From Candidatus Gastranaerophilales bacterium (GTDB lineage Bacteria > Cyanobacteriota > Vampirovibrionia > Gastranaerophilales > Gastranaerophilaceae), in contig CALUXX010000004.1 of assembly GCA_944324845.1 (NCBI GenBank), positions 1-64,000 of the forward strand: a stretch of DNA of 64,000 nucleotides. The letters are read 5' to 3'. The notes beneath the pieces were generated by a model. That model did no database searches. It worked only from the letters and a program-made list of their open reading frames with translations, and was not told the origin of the DNA. Both the position numbers and the translations under genes were made by a program. Below, one piece after another: positions 37,789 through 47,092 of the stretch; the first letter of the stretch is position 1, and each line of letters opens with the position of its first letter.

Positions 37789-39042
37789 TTAGTTTAAGTC
37801 TTTGTGATGAAAAGTTTTTCTTCCTTTTGCATAATCATCAACAATTTGTCCGTTACCAATCAATTTATATTTATATATAGTCAAACCTTCTAATCCAACA
37901 GGTCCTCGAGCGTGAGTTTTATTCGTTGAAATTCCGACTTCCGCACCAAAACCGTATCTAAATCCATCTGCAAAACGAGTTGAAGCATTGAAATATACTC
38001 CTGCGGAATCTACTTTATTCATAAATTTTTCAGCATTTTCAATATTTTTTGTAATAATACTATCTGTATGCCCTGAACCATAAGTGTTTATATGTTCTAT
38101 CGCTTCATCCACAGAATTTACAAATTTATATGATAAAGTTTTTTCACCATATTCAGTTGACCAACTTTGAGGATTTGGTATTAGTTGAATTTCATTTAAT
38201 TGCAATGAGGCTAATAATTCATCTTTTTTTGCAAAGTCTTTATGAATTAACAAAGTTTCAACAGCATTACAAGCACTTGGATATTGAGTTTTAGCATCCA
38301 CAACAACACTTGATGCCATATTTATATCTGCACTTTCATCTACAAATATATGACAAATTCCGCTTGCATGACCTAATACCGGAATTGATGTATTTGCTTT
38401 GATATATTTTACTAAATTATTTCCCCCGCGAGGAATAATTAAATTTATATATTGGTCACACTTCAACATTTGTGCAACATCTTCTCGATTAAACACTTGT
38501 TGTATAACGTTTTTCGGAAATCCTTGAACCTTATCAAGGGCATTGTTTATTATTTCAAGAATTTTTTTATTGGTATTTTTTGATTCTTTTCCACCTTTTA
38601 AAATTACAGAGTTTGAGGATTTTATTGCAAGTGATGAAATCTGTGAAATTACATCTGGTCTTGCTTCAAAAATTATTCCCAAAACTCCTATCGGACAAGA
38701 TACTTTTTGCAAAACTAAATCTTCGTCAAGTTGACGTTTTAATAAAATTTTCCCAACAGGATCTTCCAATTTTGAAATATCACGTATCCCTTGAATCATA
38801 TCACGCATTTTGTTTTCATCAAGTTTTAATCTGTTAAATACAGATTTTGATATTTCACCATTGGAAAGCATTGTTTCTGCTTCTTCTAAGTCTTTTTTAT
38901 TACTTTCAAAAATCTCTTGCTTATTTTCTTCTATCATATCTGCAATAGAATTTAGTGCAGAATTTTTAATCTCAGAACTTAAATCAGCAATCTCCAAAGA
39001 GGCTTGTTTAGCGTTTTTTGCAATTTCTATAAAATCTTCCAT
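37789..39042 (-). CDS. proA: gamma-glutamyl phosphate reductase
   Basis: Second step of proline synthesis, NADPH-dependent reduction of glutamyl phosphate. The 417-residue aldehyde-dehydrogenase-fold protein has GVLGIIFEARPDV, KGGKES, PRGGNNLV, the catalytic Cys in YPSACNAVETLL, and the end HARGPVGLEGLTIYKYKL. It lies 18 nt after proB and directly before tyrA. Confidence 0.96.
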   Translation of the reverse strand: MEDFIEIAKNAKQASLEIADLSSEIKNSALNSIADMIEENKQEIFESNKKDLEEAETMLSNGEISKSVFNRLKLDENKMRDMIQGIRDISKLEDPVGKILLKRQLDEDLVLQKVSCPIGVLGIIFEARPDVISQISSLAIKSSNSVILKGGKESKNTNKKILEIINNALDKVQGFPKNVIQQVFNREDVAQMLKCDQYINLIIPRGGNNLVKYIKANTSIPVLGHASGICHIFVDESADINMASSVVVDAKTQYPSACNAVETLLIHKDFAKKDELLASLQLNEIQLIPNPQSWSTEYGEKTLSYKFVNSVDEAIEHINTYGSGHTDSIITKNIENAEKFMNKVDSAGVYFNASTRFADGFRYGFGAEVGISTNKTHARGPVGLEGLTIYKYKLIGNGQIVDDYAKGRKTFHHKDLN

Positions 39043-39060
39043 AATAATTTTTCTCCAAAT

Positions 39061-40206
39061 CTAAAGCAGGGTTATATTATCCCTTGTTATAATTGCATCA
39101 TAATTTTTAAACCCTAAAATTTCTGCAATATTATCTGAATGATGTCCTATAACTTTTTGACAAGAGTTTGAATCATAATTAACAATTCCTCTGGCAAATT
39201 CATTTTTATCTTCATCCAAAATTGAAATAACATCACCTTTTTGGAAAGTATTTATTACATCTATTACACCAATCGGTAAAAGACTTTTTTCAGCCAATAA
39301 CGCTTTTTTAGCTCCATTATTAACAACAATTTTCCCAATAATATTTGTTGCATAGCCAATCCATCTGCGTTTATCAGACATACTGCGATTTTCAGGTAAA
39401 AACATTGTTCCTAAATCTTCACCTTCAAAAATTCTTCTGATAACATAAGGTTCTTTACCGTTTGCAATCAGAACTTTTCCACCAAATCTTGTTACCTGAC
39501 GTGCAGCTTTCAATTTGGTTTCCATACCGCCTCTGCCGCCACTGGAAATACCTGAGGCAAGTGCTAAGATGCTATCGTCAACTTTTTCTACACATTTTAT
39601 AAGTTTTGCATCTTTATTAGTTTTAGGATTGTCATCATACAAGCCTGCAATATCTGATAAAATTATTAATAAATCTGCATCCAGTTCACTTGCAACAAGA
39701 GCTGACAACTTATCGTTATCAGAAAAACATACTTGCATATCTTCTATACCATCTCTTAAAACTACATTCCTTGTTGAAACAGTATCATTTTGATTAATTA
39801 CAGGTATTGCTCCAAGTTCAAGTAATTTATTTAATGTTGTTCTTAAACTTAAATATCTTTCTCTTACTGAAAAATCATCTTCGGTTAATAGAATTTGTGC
39901 TGCGACTAACCCGTATGCTTCAAAACCACCTTCATATATTGCCATTAATTTACCTTGACCAATAGCTGCACATGCCTGTTTAAGTGCAGTCCCTTGAGTG
40001 TCTTGAAGGTTTAATCGTTTTTTACCAAGACCAACAGCACCTGAAGTTATCAAAATAACTTCTTTTCCTGCCATTACTAACGATGCCATATTTTCTATAA
40101 ATGAATATATTCTCGGCAGTGATACATATCCTTCATCATTTCTTAATACATTTGTTCCAAGTTTTACAACTACACGTTTTGCATTTACAAATTCTAATCT
40201 ATCCAT
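39061..40206 (-). CDS. proB: glutamate 5-kinase with C-terminal PUA domain
   Basis: First step of proline synthesis, forming glutamyl 5-phosphate from glutamate and ATP; proline usually inhibits it. The amino-acid-kinase domain has VVKLGTNVL, LITSGAVGLGKKRL, NQNDTVS, FSDNDKLSALVA and SGGRGGMETKLKAA. Residues about 285-375 are a PUA domain (IVVNNGAKKALLAEKSLLPIG). The start is uncertain between ATG 40206 and TTG 40212; neither has a good ribosome site, and it sits 4-9 nt after plsY, so coupling is likely. Confidence 0.95.
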   Translation of the reverse strand: MDRLEFVNAKRVVVKLGTNVLRNDEGYVSLPRIYSFIENMASLVMAGKEVILITSGAVGLGKKRLNLQDTQGTALKQACAAIGQGKLMAIYEGGFEAYGLVAAQILLTEDDFSVRERYLSLRTTLNKLLELGAIPVINQNDTVSTRNVVLRDGIEDMQVCFSDNDKLSALVASELDADLLIILSDIAGLYDDNPKTNKDAKLIKCVEKVDDSILALASGISSGGRGGMETKLKAARQVTRFGGKVLIANGKEPYVIRRIFEGEDLGTMFLPENRSMSDKRRWIGYATNIIGKIVVNNGAKKALLAEKSLLPIGVIDVINTFQKGDVISILDEDKNEFARGIVNYDSNSCQKVIGHHSDNIAEILGFKNYDAIITRDNITLL

Positions 40207-40215
40207 TGTCAAGTT

Positions 40216-40860
40216 TTATCTAACCTTATTTTCATTTCCTGCGATTAATCTTTTAATATTTTCTCTATGTAGAAAAATTACATAAATTGCTGCTATCACT
40301 GTATAAATAATATACGCTGAAGGGGTTTTTAATAACCACATAATAATCGGAGCAACAGCAAGCGCAATAATTGAACCAACTGAAACATATTTAGAAAACC
40401 AAGTTACTAAACTCCATATTACAGCAACGCTTAAACCAACTATCCAATTTAGCGCAAACAAAGTTCCAACTCCTGAAGCTACAGATTTACCTCCGGTAAA
40501 TTCCAAATATACAGATTTGCTGTGTCCTAAAATAACACAAACTGCAGCAACAACCGGTAAAATTCCGTTATTATAGATTACAGGCGGAATTATATAATCA
40601 TGTGTCAAATATTTAGCAAAGAATATCGCCAACAACACAGGAACAGCACCCTTTAGCGCATCCAATAACATTACAACAAAGAACCATACTTTGCCCATAA
40701 CTCTTTTTACATTTGTAGCTCCGGTCGAACCTGAACCTACTGTTCTGATATCTTGTCCGGTAAATAATTTAACAATAATATACCCTGTCGGAATTGAACC
40801 AATTAAATATGCAAGTATCGCAACTATTGATATCTCTCTTATAATTTCCATATAATTCAT
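40216..40860 (-). CDS. plsY: glycerol-3-phosphate acyltransferase PlsY
   Basis: Membrane acyltransferase that uses acyl-phosphate to acylate glycerol 3-phosphate, the first step of phospholipid synthesis. The 214-residue protein has the cytoplasmic loops GSGSTGATNVKRVMG, VILGHSKSVYLEFTGGKSVASGVGT and HRENIKRLIAGNENK, and five or more membrane segments. A GGGGAG site precedes the ATG. It heads the proB-proA-tyrA run, an odd pairing with amino-acid genes. Confidence 0.95.
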   Translation of the reverse strand: MNYMEIIREISIVAILAYLIGSIPTGYIIVKLFTGQDIRTVGSGSTGATNVKRVMGKVWFFVVMLLDALKGAVPVLLAIFFAKYLTHDYIIPPVIYNNGILPVVAAVCVILGHSKSVYLEFTGGKSVASGVGTLFALNWIVGLSVAVIWSLVTWFSKYVSVGSIIALAVAPIIMWLLKTPSAYIIYTVIAAIYVIFLHRENIKRLIAGNENKVR

Positions 40861-40966
40861 AATTTTCTCCCCTTATAATTTATTTAATTATAACACATTT
40901 AATATCTCGAATAACCTTTGTTACAGAATGTTAATCCCCTAAAAAACTTTCACTCCAAGAAAAATA

Positions 40967-41872
40967 TTATTTTAAAAACAATTTAAAACACAAATTTTCT
41001 ACAACAGTTTGAAGATTCATTTTTGATAAAGTAACTTGCTGCATAGCCTCTTCTACATATCGTAAATCTTCCAAAACCCTATAGTACAAATGTTTATTAT
41101 TAAAATTGGCAACAAGAACATCAAACATATAATTCTGAATTTGATTAAAAACTTCTTTAGGTTCATTATCTGTCATTACTATGAGCAATTCATTTTCAAT
41201 ATCAAGAACTTTATTCTTATCAATCATCCAATAATTTGTAATAAGATTTTCTACAAGTGAATAATCCCCGTTATTTGAAATAACAGAAGGAACAAAAAAT
41301 GATTGTGCTCTTGATACTATGGTAGAAATAACATCGGTTTTATCTTTTGTTAAAAAAATGAATGTTGTATTTTGAGGTGGTTCTTCAAAGGTTTTTAATA
41401 ATGCGTTAGAAGTGGCTTCAGGGAAATTTATTTTATTAAGAGGAAGTAAATTTCCATCTTCGTCCCTATCGCAAAATATATAAACTCTATGATAATCACT
41501 TGAAATTGATAATTCATTGATAATAGATTTTGCTTGGTTAATATTTATATTTCTTTTGCCTTTTGAAGAATCTTCATCATCAGAAGAATTTGTATCAGCC
41601 TCTTTAAAATCTAATCTTGTATAAATTTTTATCGCAGGATGAGTTTGTTCTCTTATCCATTTACAGTTTAAACAATTACAATCAAGACTTTTATCTTCTT
41701 TGCAATTCAAAAGTCTTGCAATTTCAAGAGCCAATTCGCACTGCAATTTTATATCCGGTCCCCACAATAATAAACAGTGACTGATATTTTTACTTTCATC
41801 AGTTATTCCTTTTTGAAAGTAATCTATCAACTTTGGAACTTTTTGCACAACAGAACTATCGTAATATTGCAT
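40967..41872 (-). CDS. holB: DNA polymerase III subunit delta'
   Basis: Clamp-loader subunit. The 301-residue protein is AAA+-like but has LLWGPDIKLQ in place of a functional P-loop, as expected for delta'. The zinc module is C57-x7-C65-x-C67-x2-C70. FEEPPQNTTFIFLT and the STIVSRAQSF segment are present; the usual SRC arginine-finger motif reads SRA. The start is ATG 41872, preceded by GAGAGG, and overlaps the end of holA by 17 nt. The longer frame to 41893 lacks a ribosome site. The two clamp-loader genes are adjacent and coupled. Confidence 0.9.
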   Translation of the reverse strand: MQYYDSSVVQKVPKLIDYFQKGITDESKNISHCLLLWGPDIKLQCELALEIARLLNCKEDKSLDCNCLNCKWIREQTHPAIKIYTRLDFKEADTNSSDDEDSSKGKRNININQAKSIINELSISSDYHRVYIFCDRDEDGNLLPLNKINFPEATSNALLKTFEEPPQNTTFIFLTKDKTDVISTIVSRAQSFFVPSVISNNGDYSLVENLITNYWMIDKNKVLDIENELLIVMTDNEPKEVFNQIQNYMFDVLVANFNNKHLYYRVLEDLRYVEEAMQQVTLSKMNLQTVVENLCFKLFLK

Positions 41873-42824
41873 ACTCAACCTCTCTATCCACATCCAATGA
41901 TGATTGTCCTGTTTTTATTTTATATTCTGCTTCGGTAATATTTTCTTTTAATCTTACAAGATTTTTTAACGAAATATTTTTAACCTTTTGAACTTCTAAT
42001 TTTGCACGATAAGGGTGCATATTCAAAATTTTTGCAATCTCATCAGGAGAATATTTAACCGAATTAACCTTAATTTGAATTTTGCCATGAATGAGTGTTT
42101 GCAATACTGATAATATTTCAAGAGGGTGTTTTTTAGATAAAAGTTTGTGATATTCTTCAAGTGCTTTAACTTTATTCTCAGCAATCAGATAATCTGCAAA
42201 AGTAAAAATATCTTCATTTATTACACAAATTTCTTTTACCATTTCCTTTGTAATAGGATTTTGCCCTGCATAAATTTTCAGTTTTTCAAGCTCCGAATCA
42301 AGCAAACGTAAATTTGAACCCACTTGAAGTAAAATAGTTGCTGCAACATCATCTGAAATTTTAATATCTTTTGATTTTGCTCTTTGCTTTATCCAAGTTT
42401 TAAGTTCGGCGGTTTTATATGACGGAATTTTTAAAAATTCTTTGGCATTATATTTTGAAAAAAGTTTAAATATTTTTCTGCGTTTATCTATTTTTTTCTG
42501 ACTATCCTCAGGAATAACCGCAGTTAAAATTATATCAAGATTTTCCCCGCAACTATCCAATGCTTCTGCAATTTGAGAAAGCTGCTTATCATCAAATGAT
42601 TTATCTTCAGATTTGCCGCATAAATAATTTAAACAATTAATTTCTATGAGCATTTTCCCAAACATCATAGGTTGAGTTTTTAAAACCGCTACAAAATCAG
42701 GAAATTTAAGATTATTATAATATTTATAACTCATTTCAATAAAATTTTGATCAAGTTGTTCTTTAAACTTCTTGACTTCATTTGAAATATTAAATTCCTC
42801 ATCCCCATAGAAAAAATAAATCAT
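41856..42824 (-). CDS. holA: DNA polymerase III subunit delta
   Basis: Clamp-loader delta subunit, which opens the beta clamp. The 322-residue protein begins MIYFFYGDEEFNISNEVKKFK, the usual N-terminal block, with AAA+-like domain I and II and the C-terminal collar domain (QTLIHGKIQIKVNS; HPYRAKLEVQKVKNI). It overlaps holB. A divergent promoter region of about 150 nt separates it from murC. Confidence 0.9.
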   Translation of the reverse strand: MIYFFYGDEEFNISNEVKKFKEQLDQNFIEMSYKYYNNLKFPDFVAVLKTQPMMFGKMLIEINCLNYLCGKSEDKSFDDKQLSQIAEALDSCGENLDIILTAVIPEDSQKKIDKRRKIFKLFSKYNAKEFLKIPSYKTAELKTWIKQRAKSKDIKISDDVAATILLQVGSNLRLLDSELEKLKIYAGQNPITKEMVKEICVINEDIFTFADYLIAENKVKALEEYHKLLSKKHPLEILSVLQTLIHGKIQIKVNSVKYSPDEIAKILNMHPYRAKLEVQKVKNISLKNLVRLKENITEAEYKIKTGQSSLDVDREVEYAILR

Positions 42825-42926
42825 ATTCCAATTATATAGAAAAATACTGCTAAAGCAATTTATTGTAAACAGAATTATGTTAAAAAAATATAATATTCGA
42901 ACAGAAATTCTATTTTAGTAATATAA

Positions 42927-42955
42927 TTGTAAAAAGAAGTAGAGAATAATATAAA
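42927..42955 (+). promoter_or_regulatory. probable promoter of the mur-fts operon
   Basis: TTGTAA (927-932), a 17-nt spacer and TATAAA (950-955) lie 16 nt before the murC TTG start. The leader would be short. Confidence 0.45.
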
Positions 42956-42971
42956 TAGTAGGGATAAAGAA

Positions 42972-44369
42972 TTGAAAAAGAAATACCATTTTATTGCCAT
43001 AGGTGGCGTAGGGATGAGCGGACTTGCTAAATTCTTATTACAAAAGGGTTTTGAAGTTTCAGGCTCAGATATTAGTGACAGTAAATATGTTCAAAAAGTA
43101 AGAAAATTAGGGGCAAAAGTTTCTATAGGACACGATGCCAAAAATGTTCCTGATGATTGCGTAGTTGTTGTTAGCACAGCAATTAAAGAAAACAATCCGG
43201 AACTTCAAAGAGCAAAAGAACTTGGATTACCAATTTGGCACAGATCAGATTTATTGGTTGAAATTGCACAAAATGAAAAATATTTTATCGGATTTTCAGG
43301 CACACACGGAAAAACCACTACAAGCGGTTTAGCTTCTTATGTATTAGATAAAGCAGGTTTAAAACCTTCTTACGTTGTCGGCGGCATAATTCCTGAACTT
43401 GATTCTAACGCTAATGCAACTAATGAAAAATATTTTATTGCAGAACTTGATGAAAGTGACGGAACTATTGTTAAATATTCAGCAAATCTTGTTGTAGTTA
43501 ATAATCTTGAACCTGACCATCTTGATTTTTATAAAAATGGTTTAGATTCAATATTAGAAACATTTGAAAAATTTATATCAAACATTCGTCAAAATGGCAT
43601 AATTCTTGCCAATACAGATAATGACGGTGTAAAAAGACTTGTTAAATATTTCACTGAACACGAACTTACAAACAATGCTAAATTTATAACATATTCAATC
43701 GGCGGTAACACTGATTATTGCGCAAAAAATATAAATTATGCCGAAGATTATACAAGTTTTGATATTTATTACAAAGGCGAATTACAAACGAATTTAAAAA
43801 TCTGCCTAAAAGGTGTCCATAATGTTTATAATTCTCTTGCAGTATGGGCAAGTTTACACCAAGCAGGAATTGAAATGGAACTTGTTAATCCGCATTTTGC
43901 AACATTTATCGGTATGGGCAGAAGATTTCAAAAAGTTGGTGAATTTGAAGGTATTACAATCTATGATGATTATGCACATCACCCAACAGAAATTAAAGCA
44001 ACATTATCTGCTTCAAAATCATTCAAAGACAGAAATGTTATTGCAGTATTTCAACCACACAGATACACAAGATTACAAAATCTTTGGAATGAATTTATGA
44101 CAGCATTTTCTGATGTTGACAGAATTGTTGTGACAGATGTATATGCTGCAAGTGAAGAACCTATTGAAGGTGTTAATTCCGTTGCATTTACAAACGAATT
44201 AAAAGAAAAACTTGATATTCCTTGTGAAAATTTATCAGGCGATATGCACGAGGTTGCTAAACAATTATTACCAACATTAAAATCAGGTGATGTAGTAATT
44301 GGACTTGGAGCAGGCTCTATTACAAATTTAGGAAAAGAATTACTAAATTTAAGCGAAGCAAAGGTATAG
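42972..44369 (+). CDS. murC: UDP-N-acetylmuramate--L-alanine ligase
   Basis: Adds L-Ala to UDP-MurNAc in cytoplasmic peptidoglycan synthesis. The 465-residue Mur ligase starts at TTG and has the N-terminal IGGVGMSGLA, the ATP loop SGTHGKTTT near residue 112, ELDESDGT, NNLEPDHLDFY, GMGRRFQ and DDYAHHPTEI. It is the first gene of a plus-strand wall operon with murB 3 nt downstream. Putative ribosome site AGGGATAAAG is weak. Confidence 0.96.
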   Translation: MKKKYHFIAIGGVGMSGLAKFLLQKGFEVSGSDISDSKYVQKVRKLGAKVSIGHDAKNVPDDCVVVVSTAIKENNPELQRAKELGLPIWHRSDLLVEIAQNEKYFIGFSGTHGKTTTSGLASYVLDKAGLKPSYVVGGIIPELDSNANATNEKYFIAELDESDGTIVKYSANLVVVNNLEPDHLDFYKNGLDSILETFEKFISNIRQNGIILANTDNDGVKRLVKYFTEHELTNNAKFITYSIGGNTDYCAKNINYAEDYTSFDIYYKGELQTNLKICLKGVHNVYNSLAVWASLHQAGIEMELVNPHFATFIGMGRRFQKVGEFEGITIYDDYAHHPTEIKATLSASKSFKDRNVIAVFQPHRYTRLQNLWNEFMTAFSDVDRIVVTDVYAASEEPIEGVNSVAFTNELKEKLDIPCENLSGDMHEVAKQLLPTLKSGDVVIGLGAGSITNLGKELLNLSEAKV

Positions 44370-44372
44370 AAA

Positions 44373-45278
44373 ATGAACGTTGTTTCTGAAAAAAACTTTG
44401 ATATTAGGAAATTAACTTCTTTTAAAATCGGAGGAAAAATTAAAGAAGTTTTTTTCCCTGAAAATGTTGAAGATTTTGAAAATATCTTAAACACATATCC
44501 TAATGCCAAAGTTTTCGGGAACCTTTCAAACACATTGATTTCATCTGACGGATATGATGGAGTTGTTATAATAACAACTCACATGGACAAAATAGAAATT
44601 GAAGGTAATACTGTTATTGCTGATGCAGGAGTAAAAGGTCCTAAATTAGCACAAATTGTTTGTGAACAAAGTTTATCAGGACTTGAATTTATGATAGGAT
44701 TTCCGGGTTCGGTTGGCGGCGAAGTTTTTATGAATGCTTCTGCTAATTCTCAAGCAATTAGTGACAGTTTAACTTCTGTACTTTGCTATTCAAAAGAAAA
44801 AGGAATAGTAAAATATTCAAAAGATGAAATGGATTTTTCATACCGTCATTCAAGATGCAAGAAAGACAATTTGATTGTTTTACAAGCTGAATTTAAATTA
44901 CTGTCTAAAAATCAAGCTGAAATAAAACAACAAATGGAAAACAATTTACAATTTAGAAAAGCACATCAACCATCTTTAGCACTTCCAAATTGCGGAAGTA
45001 TCTTCAAAAACCCACAAGGGGATTCAGCAGGAAGATTACTTGATTCAATAGGTGCAAAATCAATGACTTGCGGGGGGGCAAAAGTTTGGGAAAATCATGC
45101 GAACTTTATTGTAAATAGCAACAACGGCACATCGCTTGATGTTTTGACGTTAATGTATAATCTACATACAAAAGTTAAAGACAAATACGAGATTGAACTG
45201 GAACCTGAAATAATCTTTTTAGGCGGAAAAAATGAAAAGGAAAATGAATTATGCAAAATACTATACAAAGTAAAATAG
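44373..45278 (+). CDS. murB: UDP-N-acetylenolpyruvoylglucosamine reductase
   Basis: FAD-dependent reductase that makes UDP-MurNAc. The 301-residue protein has LTSFKIGGKI, FGNLSNTLISSDG, GLEFMIGFPGSVGGEVFMNA, SYRHSRCKK and PNCGSIFKNP with GDSAGRLLD. It is type II-like by length. It lies 3 nt after murC and overlaps ddl by 28 nt, so translation is coupled. Confidence 0.95.
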   Translation: MNVVSEKNFDIRKLTSFKIGGKIKEVFFPENVEDFENILNTYPNAKVFGNLSNTLISSDGYDGVVIITTHMDKIEIEGNTVIADAGVKGPKLAQIVCEQSLSGLEFMIGFPGSVGGEVFMNASANSQAISDSLTSVLCYSKEKGIVKYSKDEMDFSYRHSRCKKDNLIVLQAEFKLLSKNQAEIKQQMENNLQFRKAHQPSLALPNCGSIFKNPQGDSAGRLLDSIGAKSMTCGGAKVWENHANFIVNSNNGTSLDVLTLMYNLHTKVKDKYEIELEPEIIFLGGKNEKENELCKILYKVK

Positions 45279-46207
45279 ATAAAAATTCAAAAATCGCAGT
45301 ATTATGCGGAGGAATGTCATCAGAAGCAGAAGTTTCAAGACGTTCAGGTAAAGGATGTTATGAAGCATTACAAAGATTAGGTTATAAAAATTCTGAACTT
45401 GTAGAAGTTGATGAAAATATTGCACAAAAATTAAAAGACGGAAAATTTGACTACGCCTACAACGCACTACACGGAAAATACGGAGAAGATGGCTGTATCC
45501 AAGGACTTTTGGAAATTTTAAAAATTCCATATACAGGATGCGGAGTTATGTCATCTGCAATTTGCATGAACAAGGAATACACAAAAAGAATTTTAGCCGT
45601 TAATTCAGATATTCCGCTTGCAAAATCAGTTTTCGTAAGAAAAGGTCAAAATGTAAAAGAAATGGTAAAAGGTTTAACATATCCTGTATTTACTAAACCT
45701 GTATCAGAAGGTTCAAGTTTTGGAATGACAAAAGTTAACACTCCTGACGAACTTGAAAAAGCATACGAAGAAGCAATAAAATATAATGATGATGTTTTGA
45801 TTGAAGAATTTATAGAAGGAGCATTTGTAACTGTAGGAGTTCTTGAAAAAGACGGCAAAAATTTTGCAACAGAAATTCTTGAAATCAGACCTAAAAATGA
45901 ATGGTATGATTATGAATCAAAATACACACCGGGAATGTCAGAATTTGTTTTGCCGGCTGAATTAAGTCCTGAATTAACACAAAAAACAAAAGAAATTGCC
46001 GTAAAAGCTCACGAAGCAGCAGGCTGTAGAGGTGTTTCAAGAGTTGATTTTATGATAAGCAAAGATGGTATTCCTTATGTTATTGAAATCAATACTTCAC
46101 CGGGAATGACTGCTACAAGTGATTTGCCGGCACAATCAAAAGTTATGGGAATAAGTTATGATGATTTAGTCCAAATTATTATGAACGGAGCCGGATTAAA
46201 CAAATAA
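45251..46207 (+). CDS. ddl: D-alanine--D-alanine ligase
   Basis: ATP-grasp enzyme making D-Ala-D-Ala for peptidoglycan. The 318-residue protein has LCGGMSSEAEVSRRSG, ALHGKYGEDGCIQGLLE, PYTGCGVMSSA, KPVSEGSSFGMTKV and EINTSPGMTATSDLP. The Tyr of the terminal specificity loop is not clear from motif alone, but typical D-Ala specificity is likely. AAGGAAAATG ribosome site precedes ATG 45251, inside murB. The stop TAA overlaps the ftsQ ATG by one base. Confidence 0.95.
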   Translation: MQNTIQSKIDKNSKIAVLCGGMSSEAEVSRRSGKGCYEALQRLGYKNSELVEVDENIAQKLKDGKFDYAYNALHGKYGEDGCIQGLLEILKIPYTGCGVMSSAICMNKEYTKRILAVNSDIPLAKSVFVRKGQNVKEMVKGLTYPVFTKPVSEGSSFGMTKVNTPDELEKAYEEAIKYNDDVLIEEFIEGAFVTVGVLEKDGKNFATEILEIRPKNEWYDYESKYTPGMSEFVLPAELSPELTQKTKEIAVKAHEAAGCRGVSRVDFMISKDGIPYVIEINTSPGMTATSDLPAQSKVMGISYDDLVQIIMNGAGLNK

Positions 46208-47091
46208 TGACAGAATATAACGACATTAATAAACCTAAATATGACGATACACAGGATGATTTTACTTCGGTAAAACATTCTGTGCGTTATAAAAAACGGG
46301 AAAGAAAAATAAGAAAAAAGCGTAAAAAACTTTCACAATTAAAATCTTTCCTAAGATTTGTCGTTGTCGTTGTACTTATTGTATTATCATATTTCATAAT
46401 AAAAATGCCTCAATGGTATTTTCCTAGTGATGCATTTAATCATCCTGAAAATCATATCGAAATAATTAATAACAAAATTATTCCTGATTATGTAATCTAT
46501 GATTCTATAAGAGATTTAAAAATCCCAAAACGTCCGATATTTTTAGTAAAAACAAAACCAATAATGAAAAAACTTTACAAAATACCGGTTATTAAAAAAG
46601 CCTACGTCAGACGTTATGGTTTTCCTGCCAGATTACAAATTATTATTAGAGAAAGAGTTCCTATTGCAATAATAAAAACAGATTTCAAAAAACCACCCGT
46701 AGCATTTTTCACCTCCGATGGTGTTCTTGTAACAAACAAGAGATATATGAATATTCCTGATCAAAATATCTTGAAAATAATTACAACACCAAAAGATTTA
46801 CAGAAAAATATTACAGTGAAAAAAATTCAAGAAATTGAACGTGTCGTGAAAGCTGTTGAAACTTATTCAAATGAAAAAGTTGAATATATTGATATCAGAA
46901 AATCTAATGATGTTTTCGTTAAAATTCATACAATCAATATTCGTCTTGGAGTATTAGATAGTACAGTATATGAAAGAATAAAACGAATTTATACTATCCT
47001 GCCTCAAATTTCTAACGTAGATAGCCGTATCAAGTATATAGATTTGAGCTGGGATAAGGTAAACTATTTAAAACTGCAAAAGGTTAAATAA
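46207..47091 (+). CDS. ftsQ: cell-division protein FtsQ/DivIB
   Basis: Bitopic divisome protein. The N-terminal 45 residues are charged and cytoplasmic, then one membrane helix at about 48-66 (FVVVVVLIVLSYFII). A POTRA domain follows (PIFLVKTKPIMKKLYKIPVIKKAYVRRYGFPARLQIIIRERVP is the region, residues about 105-150), then the FtsQ beta domain. Length 294 is typical. The start overlaps the ddl stop. Position after murC-murB-ddl matches the dcw cluster of many bacteria; ftsZ does not follow here. Confidence 0.88.
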   Translation: MTEYNDINKPKYDDTQDDFTSVKHSVRYKKRERKIRKKRKKLSQLKSFLRFVVVVVLIVLSYFIIKMPQWYFPSDAFNHPENHIEIINNKIIPDYVIYDSIRDLKIPKRPIFLVKTKPIMKKLYKIPVIKKAYVRRYGFPARLQIIIRERVPIAIIKTDFKKPPVAFFTSDGVLVTNKRYMNIPDQNILKIITTPKDLQKNITVKKIQEIERVVKAVETYSNEKVEYIDIRKSNDVFVKIHTINIRLGVLDSTVYERIKRIYTILPQISNVDSRIKYIDLSWDKVNYLKLQKVK

Positions 47092-47092
47092 A

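Noticed and set aside
44051-44533. Minus-strand frame of 160 codons over murC/murB
   Set aside because: Antisense to two certain genes; Ser/Phe/Thr-rich composition comes from the complementary codons.
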